A stretch of 45,531 bases of DNA, taken from NCBI GenBank assembly GCA_937871985.1, contig CALMPB010000037.1:1-45531 (forward strand), read 5' to 3'. Source of the DNA: an uncultured Burkholderiaceae bacterium (GTDB taxonomy: Bacteria > Pseudomonadota > Gammaproteobacteria > Burkholderiales > Burkholderiaceae). The notes under the pieces are model-generated. The model had not been told where the DNA came from and made no database searches. It was given only the letters and a program-made list of their open reading frames with translations. Positions 8,653 through 17,438 of this stretch are shown piece by piece. The position numbers and the translations under genes were made by a program. Each line of letters starts with the position of its first letter. The first letter of the stretch is position 1.

Positions 8653-8702
8653 ATTACACTTGGCCCCCACTGGAAGGCCGAAAGGTTTATTATGTGCCCG
8701 AC

Positions 8703-8724
8703 GCCCGGCTTGAACTCGCCGGGC
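8703..8724 (+). other. GC hairpin between proS and ybgC
   Basis: Perfect 7-bp arms GCCCGGC and GCCGGGC enclose an 8-nt loop, 51 bp after the proS stop and 25 bp before the chosen ybgC start. It has no U run, so it is a poor intrinsic terminator. It may attenuate readthrough or protect the proS mRNA end. Confidence 0.4.
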
Positions 8725-8748
8725 TTGTCACGTCGCTCAACGAAACCC

Positions 8749-9168
8749 ATGTCAACTGAAACGCCCAAGCAGACGCTGGATATACGCGTATATTACGAAG
8801 ACACCGATACCGCAGGGGTGGTGTTTTACGCCAACTACCTGAAGTTCTTCGAAAGAGCGCGCACCGAATGGCTGCGGAACCTGGGCGTAAACCAATCGGA
8901 ACTGGCCAGGCGCGAGCACCGCATGTTCGTGGTCAAGGCCGCCGACATCCAATACCGCAAGCCGGCCAGGCTGGACGACCTGATCACCATCCACAGCCAG
9001 ATCGTGCGCCTGGGCCGCGCCTCGGTCGACTTCACGCAACAGGCCGAGCTTGGCGGGGAACTGCTTTGCGAAAGTAATATCCAAATATGCTGCGTGGACA
9101 CGGAAACTTTCCGGCCCGCGGCGCTGCCTCAAGAACTTAGAACTCTCCTGGAAAAGGTTCAAAACTAA
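8749..9168 (+). CDS. ybgC: Tol-Pal associated acyl-CoA thioesterase YbgC
   Basis: 139 aa from the ATG at 8749; the extra 19 residues back to 8692 lie over a hairpin and look non-coding. This is a hot-dog fold thioesterase that hydrolyses acyl-CoA or acyl-ACP in the cytosol. YEDTDTAGVVFYANY (residues 16-30) holds the 4-hydroxybenzoyl-CoA-thioesterase-type catalytic Asp and the AGVV-Y-NYL motif. It is the first gene of the Tol-Pal cluster and ends 2 bp before tolQ. Its link to envelope phospholipid metabolism is known from other Proteobacteria but not proven. Confidence 0.94.
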   Translation: MSTETPKQTLDIRVYYEDTDTAGVVFYANYLKFFERARTEWLRNLGVNQSELARREHRMFVVKAADIQYRKPARLDDLITIHSQIVRLGRASVDFTQQAELGGELLCESNIQICCVDTETFRPAALPQELRTLLEKVQN

Positions 9169-9170
9169 TC

Positions 9171-9845
9171 ATGCACGCATCCAGCGACATCTCGTTGCTT
9201 TCTTTACTGGTCAATGCCAGCGTCCCGGTACAACTCGTGATGCTCATCCTGCTGGGCGTTTCCGTACTGTCCTGGACCTATATTTTCAGCAAGCGCGCCA
9301 CCCTCAAGCGCGCCAACGAGCAAACCCGGCGCTTCGAAGACGATTTCTGGGCGGGCGGCGACTTGTCCGTGCTGCAGCAGTCGGTCGCCACCCGGCGCGA
9401 TGAACATGGCGCCCTGGCCCGCATCTTCGATGCCGGCATGACCGAATTCATCAAGGCGCGCCGCAGCAACGGCACCAGCGACGCACTGCTGGACGGCCCG
9501 CGCCGCGCCATGCGCGCCACCTACCAGCGCGAAATGGACGGCCTGGAATCCCACCTGAACTTCCTGGCCTCGGCCGGCTCGGTCAGTCCCTACATCGGCC
9601 TGCTCGGCACGGTCTGGGGCATCATGCACGCCTTCCTGGGTCTTTCCACCATGCAGCAGGCCACGCTTTCCGCCGTGGCCCCGGGTATTGCCGAAGCCCT
9701 GATCGCCACGGCCATCGGCCTGTTCGCAGCCATTCCGGCCGTCATCGCCTACAACCGCTACACCAACGAAATCGACCGCCTGTCTATCCGCTTCGACAGC
9801 TTCATAGACGAGTTCCTCAATATCTTGCAACGTCAGGTCCGCTAA
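9171..9845 (+). CDS. tolQ: Tol-Pal system proton channel subunit TolQ
   Basis: 224 aa. TolQ forms the pentameric inner-membrane channel that, with TolR, turns proton flow into movement of TolA. Three hydrophobic segments are seen: about 15-37, then two in the MotA/TolQ/ExbB domain (GSVSPYIGLLGTVWGIMHAF, and the GIAEALIATAIGLFAAIPAV helix). The TVWGIM and LIATAIGLFAAIPAV motifs are diagnostic. TolR and TolA partners follow. Its stop codon overlaps the tolR start by one base (TAATG), pointing to translational coupling. Confidence 0.97.
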   Translation: MHASSDISLLSLLVNASVPVQLVMLILLGVSVLSWTYIFSKRATLKRANEQTRRFEDDFWAGGDLSVLQQSVATRRDEHGALARIFDAGMTEFIKARRSNGTSDALLDGPRRAMRATYQREMDGLESHLNFLASAGSVSPYIGLLGTVWGIMHAFLGLSTMQQATLSAVAPGIAEALIATAIGLFAAIPAVIAYNRYTNEIDRLSIRFDSFIDEFLNILQRQVR

Positions 9846-10297
9846 TGCCTTCGAACCGTGGCTCCTCCGGCCGGAACGGCCGCCGCCTGAAGAACGAAAT
9901 CAATGTGGTTCCCTACATTGACGTCATGCTGGTGCTGCTGGTCATTTTCATGGTGACCGCGCCCATGATCACGCCGGGCGTCATACAACTGCCTTCCGTC
10001 GGCCAGGCGGCCGAGGTGCCCACGACGCCGCTCGAAGTTCAGATTTCCGAAGACAAATCCATTTCCGTGCGCATGCGCACCGCCGGGTCGGAGTTCCAGC
10101 AAATCGACAGCCAGAACCTGGTCAGCGAAGTGCAGTCGCGCAGCACGGCCGACACCCCGGTGGTCATCGCCGCGGACGGCCGGGTTCCCTACGAAGAGGT
10201 GATGAAGGTCATGGACGAACTGCGCAGCGGCGGCATTACCCGCCTGGGCCTGCTCGTCGACCAGAAGTCGAGCGCCGATACGGGCAAGAAAAAATAA
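9845..10297 (+). CDS. tolR: Tol-Pal system protein TolR
   Basis: 150 aa, ExbD/TolR family. It has an N-terminal cytosolic tail, one membrane helix (residues about 20-40) and a periplasmic domain. Asp26 in YIDVMLVLLVIFM is the conserved proton-carrying residue. The periplasmic part contains VVIAADGRVPYEEVMKVMD, the usual final helix-strand region. It works with TolQ as stator of the envelope motor. The start overlaps the tolQ stop. A 43-bp gap follows before tolA. Confidence 0.97.
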   Translation: MPSNRGSSGRNGRRLKNEINVVPYIDVMLVLLVIFMVTAPMITPGVIQLPSVGQAAEVPTTPLEVQISEDKSISVRMRTAGSEFQQIDSQNLVSEVQSRSTADTPVVIAADGRVPYEEVMKVMDELRSGGITRLGLLVDQKSSADTGKKK

Positions 10298-10340
10298 TCG
10301 GCATACCTCCAGGCTCGCCAACGGACAATCCCCCCAACCC

Positions 10341-11501
10341 ATGAAGCACACCAAGACCAGGCACGCCAACGCTCCCCTCGCAAGAACGCCCGAACAGCAG
10401 GACGAGCGTCGCGGGCTGGTCTACGCCGCCAGCGCCCACTTGCTGGTCTTTTTGCTGATGCTGTTCGGGTTCCTGTCGTCGCCCCCCAAAAGCCCCAATC
10501 CGGTTCAGGTCGAGCTCTGGGCCAATGGCACCACCCCCACGGCGGCCGAGCCGGAGCAATCCGACGCCCAGACTCCGCCCGAGGTCGCGCCGCCTCCCAA
10601 GCCCACGCCCCAGCCAAAACCCGAACCCCAACCCGAGCCTCAACCGCAGCCCAAGCCCACGCCCGCGCCGCCTGTGACCACGCCGCCCAAGCCCGCCGTC
10701 GATCCCGATATCGCGCTCGAGAAAGCCCGCAAAGAGCACGAGAAGCAGGAGCAGGAACGCCTGGCCGCCGAAAAGGCGCAGGCCGAGAAAAAAGCGGCCG
10801 AGAAAGCGGCGGCGGACAAAGCCGCCAAACTGGCTGCCGAAAAAGCATTGGCCGAGAAAAAGGCCGAGGAAGCAAAAGCCAAGGCCGACGCCGACAAGAA
10901 GGCCAAGGCTGACGCCGCCAAGAAAGCGGCCGAGCAAAAGGCCAAGGACGATGCCAAGAAGGCGGCTGAGCAAAAAGCGGCCGCCGAGCAGAAAGCCAAA
11001 GAGGAAGCCGAAGCCAAGAAAGCGGCCGATCAGAAAGCGGCCAAGGAAGCGGCGGAAAAAGCCGCCGCCGAGAAGAAAGCCGCTGCAGCCAAGGCCGCCG
11101 CCGAGAAAGCGGCCGCCGCCAAGCGCGACGCCATTCGCGCCGCCATGCGCGGCGACGCCCTTGGCGCGGCGGGCATTCCCGGCGGCACGGCCGACCGCAA
11201 TCAGCGCGGCGGCGGTGGCGGCGATGGCGGCTATGCGGCCCAGATTCGCCAGTGCGTGGAACCCAAGGTCATTTACCCGATTCCGCCCCGCAACGGCCCC
11301 AACCCCACAGTACAATACAGAGCTACACTAGATCCCGTGCAGCACGCGGTCACCAAGGTGGATATTCTGCGTTCTTCGGGAATTGCCGGCTTCGACCGGG
11401 CGGTCGAGGCCGGCATCAAAGCTTGCAACCCGTTCCCGAAACCACCTAATGGGAAGTATCCCTCGTCCATCGAAGGAAACTACCAAATGTACCCACAATA
11501 G
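10341..11501 (+). CDS. tolA: Tol-Pal system protein TolA
   Basis: 386 aa. TolA spans the periplasm from TolQR to TolB-Pal at the outer membrane. It has one membrane helix (about 27-46), then a proline-rich stretch of alternating P with K, E and Q (about 78-118). A long Ala/Lys/Glu helical rod follows (about 123-265), then a Gly-rich hinge (about 278-290) and a compact C-terminal domain with TVQYRATLDP and a Cys pair (Cys at QCVEPK and ACNPFP). The order is typical except that the proline tract resembles TonB more than classical TolA. Expect low-complexity alignment problems in the rod. Confidence 0.95.
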   Translation: MKHTKTRHANAPLARTPEQQDERRGLVYAASAHLLVFLLMLFGFLSSPPKSPNPVQVELWANGTTPTAAEPEQSDAQTPPEVAPPPKPTPQPKPEPQPEPQPQPKPTPAPPVTTPPKPAVDPDIALEKARKEHEKQEQERLAAEKAQAEKKAAEKAAADKAAKLAAEKALAEKKAEEAKAKADADKKAKADAAKKAAEQKAKDDAKKAAEQKAAAEQKAKEEAEAKKAADQKAAKEAAEKAAAEKKAAAAKAAAEKAAAAKRDAIRAAMRGDALGAAGIPGGTADRNQRGGGGGDGGYAAQIRQCVEPKVIYPIPPRNGPNPTVQYRATLDPVQHAVTKVDILRSSGIAGFDRAVEAGIKACNPFPKPPNGKYPSSIEGNYQMYPQ

Positions 11502-11513
11502 GAGATTACCGAT

Positions 11514-12824
11514 ATGACAGTTGCCCCTTTCGCGAAAGCCGCCACCCGCGGCTCGTGGAGAACCTGGCTTTCAGGGCTGGTCATGCTGCTGGCAACCTTC
11601 TTTGCCGCCACGCAGGCCAATGCCCAGCTTCGCGTCGACATGTCGGGAGTGGGCGCCACGCAGTACCCGATAGCCATCGCCGATTTCTCGGGCGACCCGC
11701 AAGGCCAGTACGTGTCCGAAGTCATCCGCGCCGACCTGACCCGCTCGGGCCAGTTCCGCCTGATCAGCGCCGCCGGCGCCAGCCTTACCGCCGAAACGCC
11801 GGTTTCCTACGACGACTGGCGCTCGCGCGGCGCCGATTATCTGGCCTACGGCTCCATCAGCCAATCGGGCGGCCAATACTCGGTCAGCTATCGCCTGGGC
11901 GACTCGGTGCGCAAAAGCCAGCTCGACGGCGTAGCCTTCACCGGATCCGAAAAAGAACTGCGCCGCATCGCGCACCAGATCGCCGACCGCATCTACGAAA
12001 AAATCACCGGCGTGCGCGGTGTGTTCTCCACCCGCATTGCCTATGTGTTGCAAAAGGGCAACACCTATGAGTTACAAATTGCAGACGCCGACGGGCAAAA
12101 TCCGCAAGTCATGCTGCGTTCCAAACACTCCATCATTTCGCCCTCCTGGTCGCCCGATGGCAAAAAGCTGGCCTACGTCAGCTTCGAGAGCAACAAGCCC
12201 GTGGTGTACATCCAGACCCTGGCAACGGGGCAACGATTCCCCATCGCCAACTTCAAGGGCAACAACAGCGCGCCGACCTGGTCGCCCAACGGGCAGCAGC
12301 TTGCCGTGGTGCTTTCGCGCGACAGCATCTCGCAAATCTACACGATCAACGCCGACGGATCGAACCTGCGCCGGGTCATGCGCTCGCCCCTCATCGATAC
12401 CGAACCGCAATACACGCCGGACGGCGGCTCGCTGGTCTTCACCAGCGACCGAGGCGGTGCGCCGCAAATCTATCGGGTCAATCTCGCCAGCGGCGACGCC
12501 CAGCGCATCACCTTCAGCGGTAGTTACAATGTTTCACCAGCCATCTCGCCAGATGCCAAGAACCTGGCGTACGTTACTCGCAGGGACGGAGCATTCCGCA
12601 TCGGGATGCAAAACATGAGCACCGGCGGCGAGCAATTGTTGACCGCGGGGCCGGACGACGAATCACCCAGTTTTGCGCCCAACGGCATGCAAATCCTCTA
12701 TAGCTCGGTTCAGGGCGGTCGCAGCGTTCTGGCCGTGGTATCGACAGATGGCCGGGTACGCCAGACCTTGTCAGCGCTCGACGGCAAGGTTCGCGAGCCT
12801 ACCTGGGGACCATTTACCAATTAG
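11514..12824 (+). CDS. tolB: Tol-Pal system beta-propeller protein TolB
   Basis: 436 aa. It has a signal peptide of about 37 residues ending AATQANA before QLRVDMSG; the mature N-terminus is the part that contacts TolA and Pal. Residues about 40-165 form the N-terminal domain ([10 protein letters not shown]). Residues about 180-436 hold a six-bladed propeller of PD40-type repeats ([46 protein letters not shown]). It binds Pal in the periplasm and releases it on TolA pull. The gene starts 12 bp after tolA and pal follows after 34 bp. Confidence 0.98.
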   Translation: MTVAPFAKAATRGSWRTWLSGLVMLLATFFAATQANAQLRVDMSGVGATQYPIAIADFSGDPQGQYVSEVIRADLTRSGQFRLISAAGASLTAETPVSYDDWRSRGADYLAYGSISQSGGQYSVSYRLGDSVRKSQLDGVAFTGSEKELRRIAHQIADRIYEKITGVRGVFSTRIAYVLQKGNTYELQIADADGQNPQVMLRSKHSIISPSWSPDGKKLAYVSFESNKPVVYIQTLATGQRFPIANFKGNNSAPTWSPNGQQLAVVLSRDSISQIYTINADGSNLRRVMRSPLIDTEPQYTPDGGSLVFTSDRGGAPQIYRVNLASGDAQRITFSGSYNVSPAISPDAKNLAYVTRRDGAFRIGMQNMSTGGEQLLTAGPDDESPSFAPNGMQILYSSVQGGRSVLAVVSTDGRVRQTLSALDGKVREPTWGPFTN

Positions 12825-12858
12825 TTTTTAGTGTGACTCTTTTCTCAAAGGAACTTAA

Positions 12859-13353
12859 ATGAGCTCGCGCATTGCAAAAAGCCTAAGTATTGCTGCATTA
12901 GCCGCCACGTTGGCAGCCTGCAGCTCGGTCCCCCTCGACCAGAACGCCGGCAAGGGTTCGGGGTCGGAAGGCGCCAACTCCGGGCAGGTCATGGATCCGT
13001 TCAACCCTCAAAGCCCGCTCGCGCAACAGCGCTCGGTCTACTTCGAGTTCAATAGCTACGTCGTGCCGGATCAATACCGCAGCCTGGTTGAAATGCACTC
13101 CTCGTACCTCACCAGCCACGCTCAGCAAAAAATCCGCATCGAAGGCAACGCCGACGCCCGCGGCAGCTCGGAATACAACCTGGCTCTTGGCCAGCGCCGT
13201 TCCGACGCCGTCGCCCGCATGATGACGCTGCTTGGCGTTCATTCCGACCAAATCGAAGCCATCAGCTTTGGTAAAGAGCGTCCCAAGGCGCTTGGCAACA
13301 CCGAAGCCGACTACGCTGAAAACCGCCGTGCAGATATCGTTTATCAACGTTAA
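12859..13353 (+). CDS. pal: Peptidoglycan-associated lipoprotein Pal
   Basis: 164 aa. The lipoprotein signal peptide has a lipobox ending in Cys21 (TLAACSS), so it is anchored in the outer membrane after Lgt, Lsp and Lnt processing. Residues about 50-164 are the OmpA-like peptidoglycan-binding domain, with IEGNADARGSSEYNLALGQR containing the Asp and Arg that hold meso-diaminopimelate. An AAAGGAAC ribosome binding site precedes the start. A strong terminator follows, so pal ends the main tol transcript. Confidence 0.98.
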   Translation: MSSRIAKSLSIAALAATLAACSSVPLDQNAGKGSGSEGANSGQVMDPFNPQSPLAQQRSVYFEFNSYVVPDQYRSLVEMHSSYLTSHAQQKIRIEGNADARGSSEYNLALGQRRSDAVARMMTLLGVHSDQIEAISFGKERPKALGNTEADYAENRRADIVYQR

Positions 13354-13376
13354 TATCTAGGCGTTAGTCGCAACAG

Positions 13377-13410
13377 CGCCGTGGCGGCTTTTCCGCCGCG
13401 GCGTTTTTTT
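13377..13410 (+). terminator. Rho-independent terminator after pal
   Basis: An 11-bp stem (CGCCGTGGCGG / CCGCCGCGGCG, one G-U pair) with a 5-nt loop is followed by seven T. It separates pal from cpoB, so cpoB depends on readthrough or its own promoter. Confidence 0.92.
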
Positions 13411-13428
13411 ATTTGAACGGAAACCATA

Positions 13429-14118
13429 ATGAGCGTCTCTTCACTATCATTGCGCACAATACTGCTGGCTGCATCGCTTTCCATCACGGCGCTTGCCTGC
13501 GCTCCGGCACACGCCTTTGCCGACGACGACGCGCGACGCGCCATCTTGGATCTGCGCCAGCAAATCAAGCAGCTCACCGATCAAAACCAAAACGCGCGCC
13601 TGCAACTGGCCGACCAGATGGAGACCATGCAGCACGAAATGACGGAAATGCGCGGGCAGCTGGAGCGCATTCGCTGGGAACTGGACGTCAACAAACGATC
13701 CAGCGAAGATCAATCCGGCGGCAGTTCCATCCAGGTCGGCAATCCTCAAGAGCAGGCGTCATTCAACAGCGCCATGGGCTTGTTCCGCAGCGGCAAATAC
13801 AAAGAGGCCGCCGCCGGCTTCGGCACCTTCCTCAGCAACTATCCCAGCAGCCAGCTCGCCGCGGAAGCCAAGTTCTATCAAGGCAGCAGCCAGTACGCCA
13901 GCAAAGACTACAAGGGATCCATCCAGAACCTGCAGGGCATGGTTCAAGCCAGCCCGACCGATGCGCGCGCTCCGGACGCGCTGCTCATCGTGGCCGCCAG
14001 CCAGATCGAGCTCAACAACATGGCGGGGGCCAAGGCCAGCCTGCAGAAAATCATCAAGGACTACCCCCAGAGCTCCGCGGCTGATACGGCCAAGAGCCGC
14101 CTGAAACTCCTGCAGTAA
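13429..14118 (+). CDS. cpoB: Cell division coordinator CpoB (YbgF)
   Basis: 229 aa periplasmic protein. The signal peptide covers about 1-29 (ACAPAHAFA). Residues about 35-90 are a trimerising coiled coil (LRQQIKQLTDQNQNARLQL). The rest is a run of TPR repeats beginning ASFNSAMGLFRSGKYKEAAAGF. CpoB links Tol-Pal to PBP1B and LpoB during constriction. It lies downstream of a terminator that follows pal. Its TAA stop shares an A with the ATG of the next gene, a FecCD-type permease, which is not the usual neighbour. Confidence 0.95.
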   Translation: MSVSSLSLRTILLAASLSITALACAPAHAFADDDARRAILDLRQQIKQLTDQNQNARLQLADQMETMQHEMTEMRGQLERIRWELDVNKRSSEDQSGGSSIQVGNPQEQASFNSAMGLFRSGKYKEAAAGFGTFLSNYPSSQLAAEAKFYQGSSQYASKDYKGSIQNLQGMVQASPTDARAPDALLIVAASQIELNNMAGAKASLQKIIKDYPQSSAADTAKSRLKLLQ

Positions 14119-15167
14119 TGCCGGACGCCGCATCCGCCGCCGCCCGCGGCCATCAGCGCCTTTCAAGGCGCAAAGGCACCGGGCTGGCGTTGCTGGGCGC
14201 TGCCGTACTCGGCTTGCTGCTGCTGGATGCGCTGATCGGGCCGGCAGGCCTGCTTGGATCCGACGCCTTGCGCAGCGCGCTAAGCGGCGCGGGCGGCGAC
14301 ACGGCCCTTGGCCTCATCGTCTGGGAAATCCGGCTGCCGCAGGCCCTCATGGCCCTGGCCGTCGGCGCAGCCCTGGGCCTGGCCGGCGCCGAGATGCAAA
14401 CCGTCCTGGACAATCCTCTGGCCAGCCCATTCACCCTGGGCATTTCATCGGCCGCCGCCCTGGGCGCCGCGCTTACCCTGGTTCTGGGCATGCATGTGCC
14501 CGGAATACCCGACTCCTGGGCTCTGACGGCAAACGCATTCATCCTTGCCGCGGCCTGCGCCGCGCTGCTCGACGGCGTGGCGCGCAGAGCCCGCCTGGGC
14601 GCCGCGGGCATCGTCCTGTTCGGCATTGCCCTGGTGTTCACCTTCAATGCCGTGCTGTCCCTGGTGCAGTTCCTGGCCAATGCCTCGGCGCTGCAAGACC
14701 TGATCTTCTGGATGATGGGCAGCCTGAGCAGGTCGAGCTGGTCCGGATTGATCGCCATGCTGGCGGCCTTGCTTGTCGTGGCGCCGTTTTCCATGCGCAG
14801 CGCCTGGCAGCTTACCGCCCTGCGCTTCGGCGAAGAGCGCGCCATCAGCTTTGGCGTGAATACGAACCGCGTGCGCCGGGCCGCGCTGCTGCGCATCAGC
14901 CTGCTCAGCGCGCTTGCCGTCTCGCTGGTGGGAGTCATCGGCTTCATCGGACTGATCGCGCCGCACATCGCCCGCAGCCTTTGGGGCGAAGATCATCGCT
15001 GGTACCTGCCGGCCAGCGCGCTGGTCGGCAGCGCCATTCTCATCGCCTCGGCAATCGCCTCGAAACTCATCAGTCCCGACATGGTTCTGCCCGTGGGCAT
15101 CGTCACCACCCTGGTGGGCATCCCCTTTTTCATGGTCGCCGTCATGCGCCGGCAAGCCGCGCAATGA
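14118..15167 (+). CDS. FecCD-family ABC transporter permease (iron/siderophore or cobalamin type)
   Basis: 349 aa. About nine or ten hydrophobic helices begin at residue 23. Family landmarks are IVWEIRLPQALMALAVGAAL near the N-terminus, GAEMQTVLDNPLASPFTLGI (the NPLA-P-LGI loop) and GFIGLIAPHIAR, the coupling helix that touches the ATPase. In this family the permease imports ferric siderophores, haem or vitamin B12 from a periplasmic binding protein. The start codon overlaps the cpoB stop (TAATG) and the stop overlaps the ATPase start (ATGA). No substrate-binding protein gene is in the window, so the substrate is unknown. Confidence 0.9.
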   Translation: MPDAASAAARGHQRLSRRKGTGLALLGAAVLGLLLLDALIGPAGLLGSDALRSALSGAGGDTALGLIVWEIRLPQALMALAVGAALGLAGAEMQTVLDNPLASPFTLGISSAAALGAALTLVLGMHVPGIPDSWALTANAFILAAACAALLDGVARRARLGAAGIVLFGIALVFTFNAVLSLVQFLANASALQDLIFWMMGSLSRSSWSGLIAMLAALLVVAPFSMRSAWQLTALRFGEERAISFGVNTNRVRRAALLRISLLSALAVSLVGVIGFIGLIAPHIARSLWGEDHRWYLPASALVGSAILIASAIASKLISPDMVLPVGIVTTLVGIPFFMVAVMRRQAAQ

Positions 15168-15973
15168 CCATGGCCAAAACGCCTCAAGCCGTTGCAGAAG
15201 GCCTGCGGGTATCGGGCCTTGGCACCCGCCTGCGCGGCCGCGCCATACTCGAGGCGCTGAACCTTCCGCAGCTTGCGCCCGGCTCGCTGGTTGGGCTGAT
15301 GGGGCCCAATGGCAGCGGCAAATCCACACTGCTCAAGAGCCTGGCGGGCCTCGTGCCATCGTCATGCAACGAACTGAGCCTGTCGGGCCGCGACCTGCGT
15401 GCATTGCATGCCAGCGCGCGCGCCGAATACATCCGCTATCTGCCGCAGACATTGCCGGGCGACATCCATCTGACCGTCGTCGAATCCTTGCTGGTCGCGC
15501 TGCGCGCGCGCCGGCCTCTGGATCGCCGCAACGAACTATCGGCCATCATGAACGCCCTCGAAGAGCTGGGCATCGCTCATTTGGCCAACCGCTATCTGGA
15601 CGAACTATCGGGCGGCCAGAAGCAACTGGTGGGACTGGCCCAGGCTGTTTGCCACGAGCCCGACGTTCTGCTGCTGGACGAACCGCTGGCTTCGCTGGAC
15701 TTGAACCACCAGCACCACGTCATGCAGTTGCTTGGGCAATTGACGCGCGAGCGCAAGCTGTCGACGCTGATCGTCCTGCATGACCTGAACACCGTCCTGC
15801 GGTATTGCGACCAGGCCCTGCTGATGCGCGACGGCAAGCTCGTCGGCAGCGGCGCGCCCGGCGCGGTCATTACCGCCGAATCCCTGGCCGCCACGTTCTC
15901 GATCCGCGCCCGGGTGGAAGCATCCAGCCAGGGCCTGCCCTATGTCCTGGTCGACGGCCTCCTGACCGGCTAG
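15164..15973 (+). CDS. ABC transporter ATP-binding protein (FecE/BtuD type)
   Basis: 269 aa from the ATG at 15164, which overlaps the permease stop by 4 bp; the longer open frame inside the permease gene is not used. Walker A is GPNGSGKST at 47-55, the signature is LSGGQKQL at about 149, and Walker B is VLLLDEP at about 167-173. A switch His lies in IVLHDLN. It powers the FecCD-type permease as a cytosolic dimer. The missing binding protein must be encoded elsewhere or be absent. Confidence 0.92.
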   Translation: MTMAKTPQAVAEGLRVSGLGTRLRGRAILEALNLPQLAPGSLVGLMGPNGSGKSTLLKSLAGLVPSSCNELSLSGRDLRALHASARAEYIRYLPQTLPGDIHLTVVESLLVALRARRPLDRRNELSAIMNALEELGIAHLANRYLDELSGGQKQLVGLAQAVCHEPDVLLLDEPLASLDLNHQHHVMQLLGQLTRERKLSTLIVLHDLNTVLRYCDQALLMRDGKLVGSGAPGAVITAESLAATFSIRARVEASSQGLPYVLVDGLLTG

Positions 15974-16003
15974 GGCCTGTCAACATCACTTTCCAGTTCC
16001 ACC

Positions 16004-16843
16004 ATGCTTCAACCCAATCTCGACCTTCCGCAGTTTTTCGCCGACGAACTCGACTACCCCCTTGCCTACACTCAGGCGGGCGCGGGCGATATCCTGCTGC
16101 TGATCCACGGTTCGCTGTGCGACTACCGCTACTGGCGCTGGCAGCTCGCCGCGTTGGGGCAACGCTGCCGGGTCATCGCGCCCAGCCTGCGCGGCTACTG
16201 GCCCGGCGCATTCCAGGCCGCCGACCCGAGCTTCAACGTCGCCCAGCACAGCCGGGATCTGATAGCTTTCATACGCCGTCATTTGGGAGGGCAGCGCGTG
16301 CATGTGCTGGGACACTCGCGCGGCGCGCACATCGCCCTGGAGACGACCCTGGCTGCCCCGGATCTGGTTCAATCGCTGATACTGGCCGACCCCGGCTTTC
16401 GCATCGGACACGAAGGCGGCACGCACGCCCTTTTGCGCAAGACAGTGGATGCATTGCTGGCCGGAAATACCGATGCCGCGCTGGAAAACTTTGTCGACAC
16501 GGTCAATGGCGAAGGCACCTGGCGCCACATGGTGAGCTGGTTCAAGACCATGGTACGGGACAATACCGGGACGCTGCTTTCGCAGATCAACGAAACCGGC
16601 CTGGTGTTCGAGGCGGATCGCGCGCAACAACTGCAATGCCCCGTGCTGCTGCTGGGCGGCGCCGACAGCCCTGCCAGGTACCGGACGGTCATGGACGCCC
16701 TGCAAGCCAGGATTCCCCACGCCCAGCGCGATACCATCGCACTGGCCGCGCACGGCATGAACCTGGCCAACCCCAGGGCGTTCAACGAACGGGTGTTGCG
16801 ATTTCTATCGACGCTCAATGAGCCAGGGTATTGGCCGGCTTGA
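16004..16843 (+). CDS. Alpha/beta hydrolase
   Basis: 279 aa. It shows the alpha/beta hydrolase order: oxyanion HG motif in LLLIHGSLCDYRYW (about 32-45), nucleophile elbow GHSRG with Ser105, an Asp candidate in LLLGGADSP (about 222) and the catalytic His in AAHGMNL (about 248). There is no signal peptide, so it is probably cytosolic. The substrate cannot be told; esterases, C-C bond hydrolases and epoxide-like hydrolases share this pattern. It lies 30 bp after the ABC ATPase and may belong to the same transcript, which would allow a role in handling the imported ligand, but that is a guess. Its last 29 bases overlap the convergent copper chaperone gene. Confidence 0.85.
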   Translation: MLQPNLDLPQFFADELDYPLAYTQAGAGDILLLIHGSLCDYRYWRWQLAALGQRCRVIAPSLRGYWPGAFQAADPSFNVAQHSRDLIAFIRRHLGGQRVHVLGHSRGAHIALETTLAAPDLVQSLILADPGFRIGHEGGTHALLRKTVDALLAGNTDAALENFVDTVNGEGTWRHMVSWFKTMVRDNTGTLLSQINETGLVFEADRAQQLQCPVLLLGGADSPARYRTVMDALQARIPHAQRDTIALAAHGMNLANPRAFNERVLRFLSTLNEPGYWPA

Positions 16844-17372
16844 CCTCGCACGCGGCCTGGGCTTTCTCGCCCGAGTCGAACAAGAACTCCATGGCCACGG
16901 AGCTGCCCACCGCAATGGGGCCGTGCGCTTTCTCAAGCATGGCGTGATAGCCGCCGGGCTTGAACTCGAGCTTGCCCTTGGCCGGGATGGTGATGTCGTG
17001 CGTCATGGACATCTTGCTCATGCCGCCTTCGGTGGTGGTTTTGTGCAGCATGATCATGCCGTAGGCGTCCGAGGTGGCCGACTTGAGCTTGGCCGGGCTG
17101 GAGCCCGAATTGTGCACGACAAAATAGCCCGCCGAAGGACTGGGCTGGGGCAAAGAACGAATCCAGCAGTCGGACACCGTAAGCGTGCTGGAAACCTTGG
17201 CCGCGGCGGCATTCGGCGCATGGTCGTGGCCCATGACCATGGGCGGCTCCATGTCCTTCATGGTTTTCATTTCCTGCATGCTTTTCATGCCCTGCATGTC
17301 CTGCATGCCGGGCGCAGCGACGGCCGCGGCGCCTATAAACGCCAATCCGGCGAAGGCAAATGCCAATTTCAT
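16815..17372 (-). CDS. Periplasmic copper chaperone PCu(A)C with Met-rich N-terminus
   Basis: 185 aa from the ATG at 17372, with GGGAG upstream. The open frame to 17438 adds nothing. Signal peptide about 1-20. After it come seven Met at exact three-residue spacing (23, 26, 29, 32, 35, 38, 41), then MVMGHDH, a likely extra copper-binding segment. The remainder is a DUF461/PCuAC domain: VSDCWIRSLP, SAGYFVVHN, the MIMLHKTT...MSKM metal site and the ...GGYHAML... segment. PCuAC proteins carry Cu(I) to the CuA centre of cytochrome oxidase or to Sco. No oxidase or Sco gene is adjacent. The 3' end overlaps the hydrolase gene by 29 bp. Confidence 0.9.
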   Translation of the reverse strand: MKLAFAFAGLAFIGAAAVAAPGMQDMQGMKSMQEMKTMKDMEPPMVMGHDHAPNAAAAKVSSTLTVSDCWIRSLPQPSPSAGYFVVHNSGSSPAKLKSATSDAYGMIMLHKTTTEGGMSKMSMTHDITIPAKGKLEFKPGGYHAMLEKAHGPIAVGSSVAMEFLFDSGEKAQAACEVKPANTLAH

Positions 17373-17438
17373 GTCGACTCCCAATCTTTGTGAACGAATC
17401 AAAGTGTACCCCGAAGTGCCCCCCTCAATGCTACGCAC

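Noticed and set aside
10590..11130. Repetitive tract in tolA as a possible tandem DNA repeat or CRISPR-like array
   Set aside because: It is in-frame Pro-rich and Ala/Lys/Glu-rich coding sequence of the TolA rod, without conserved repeats and spacers.
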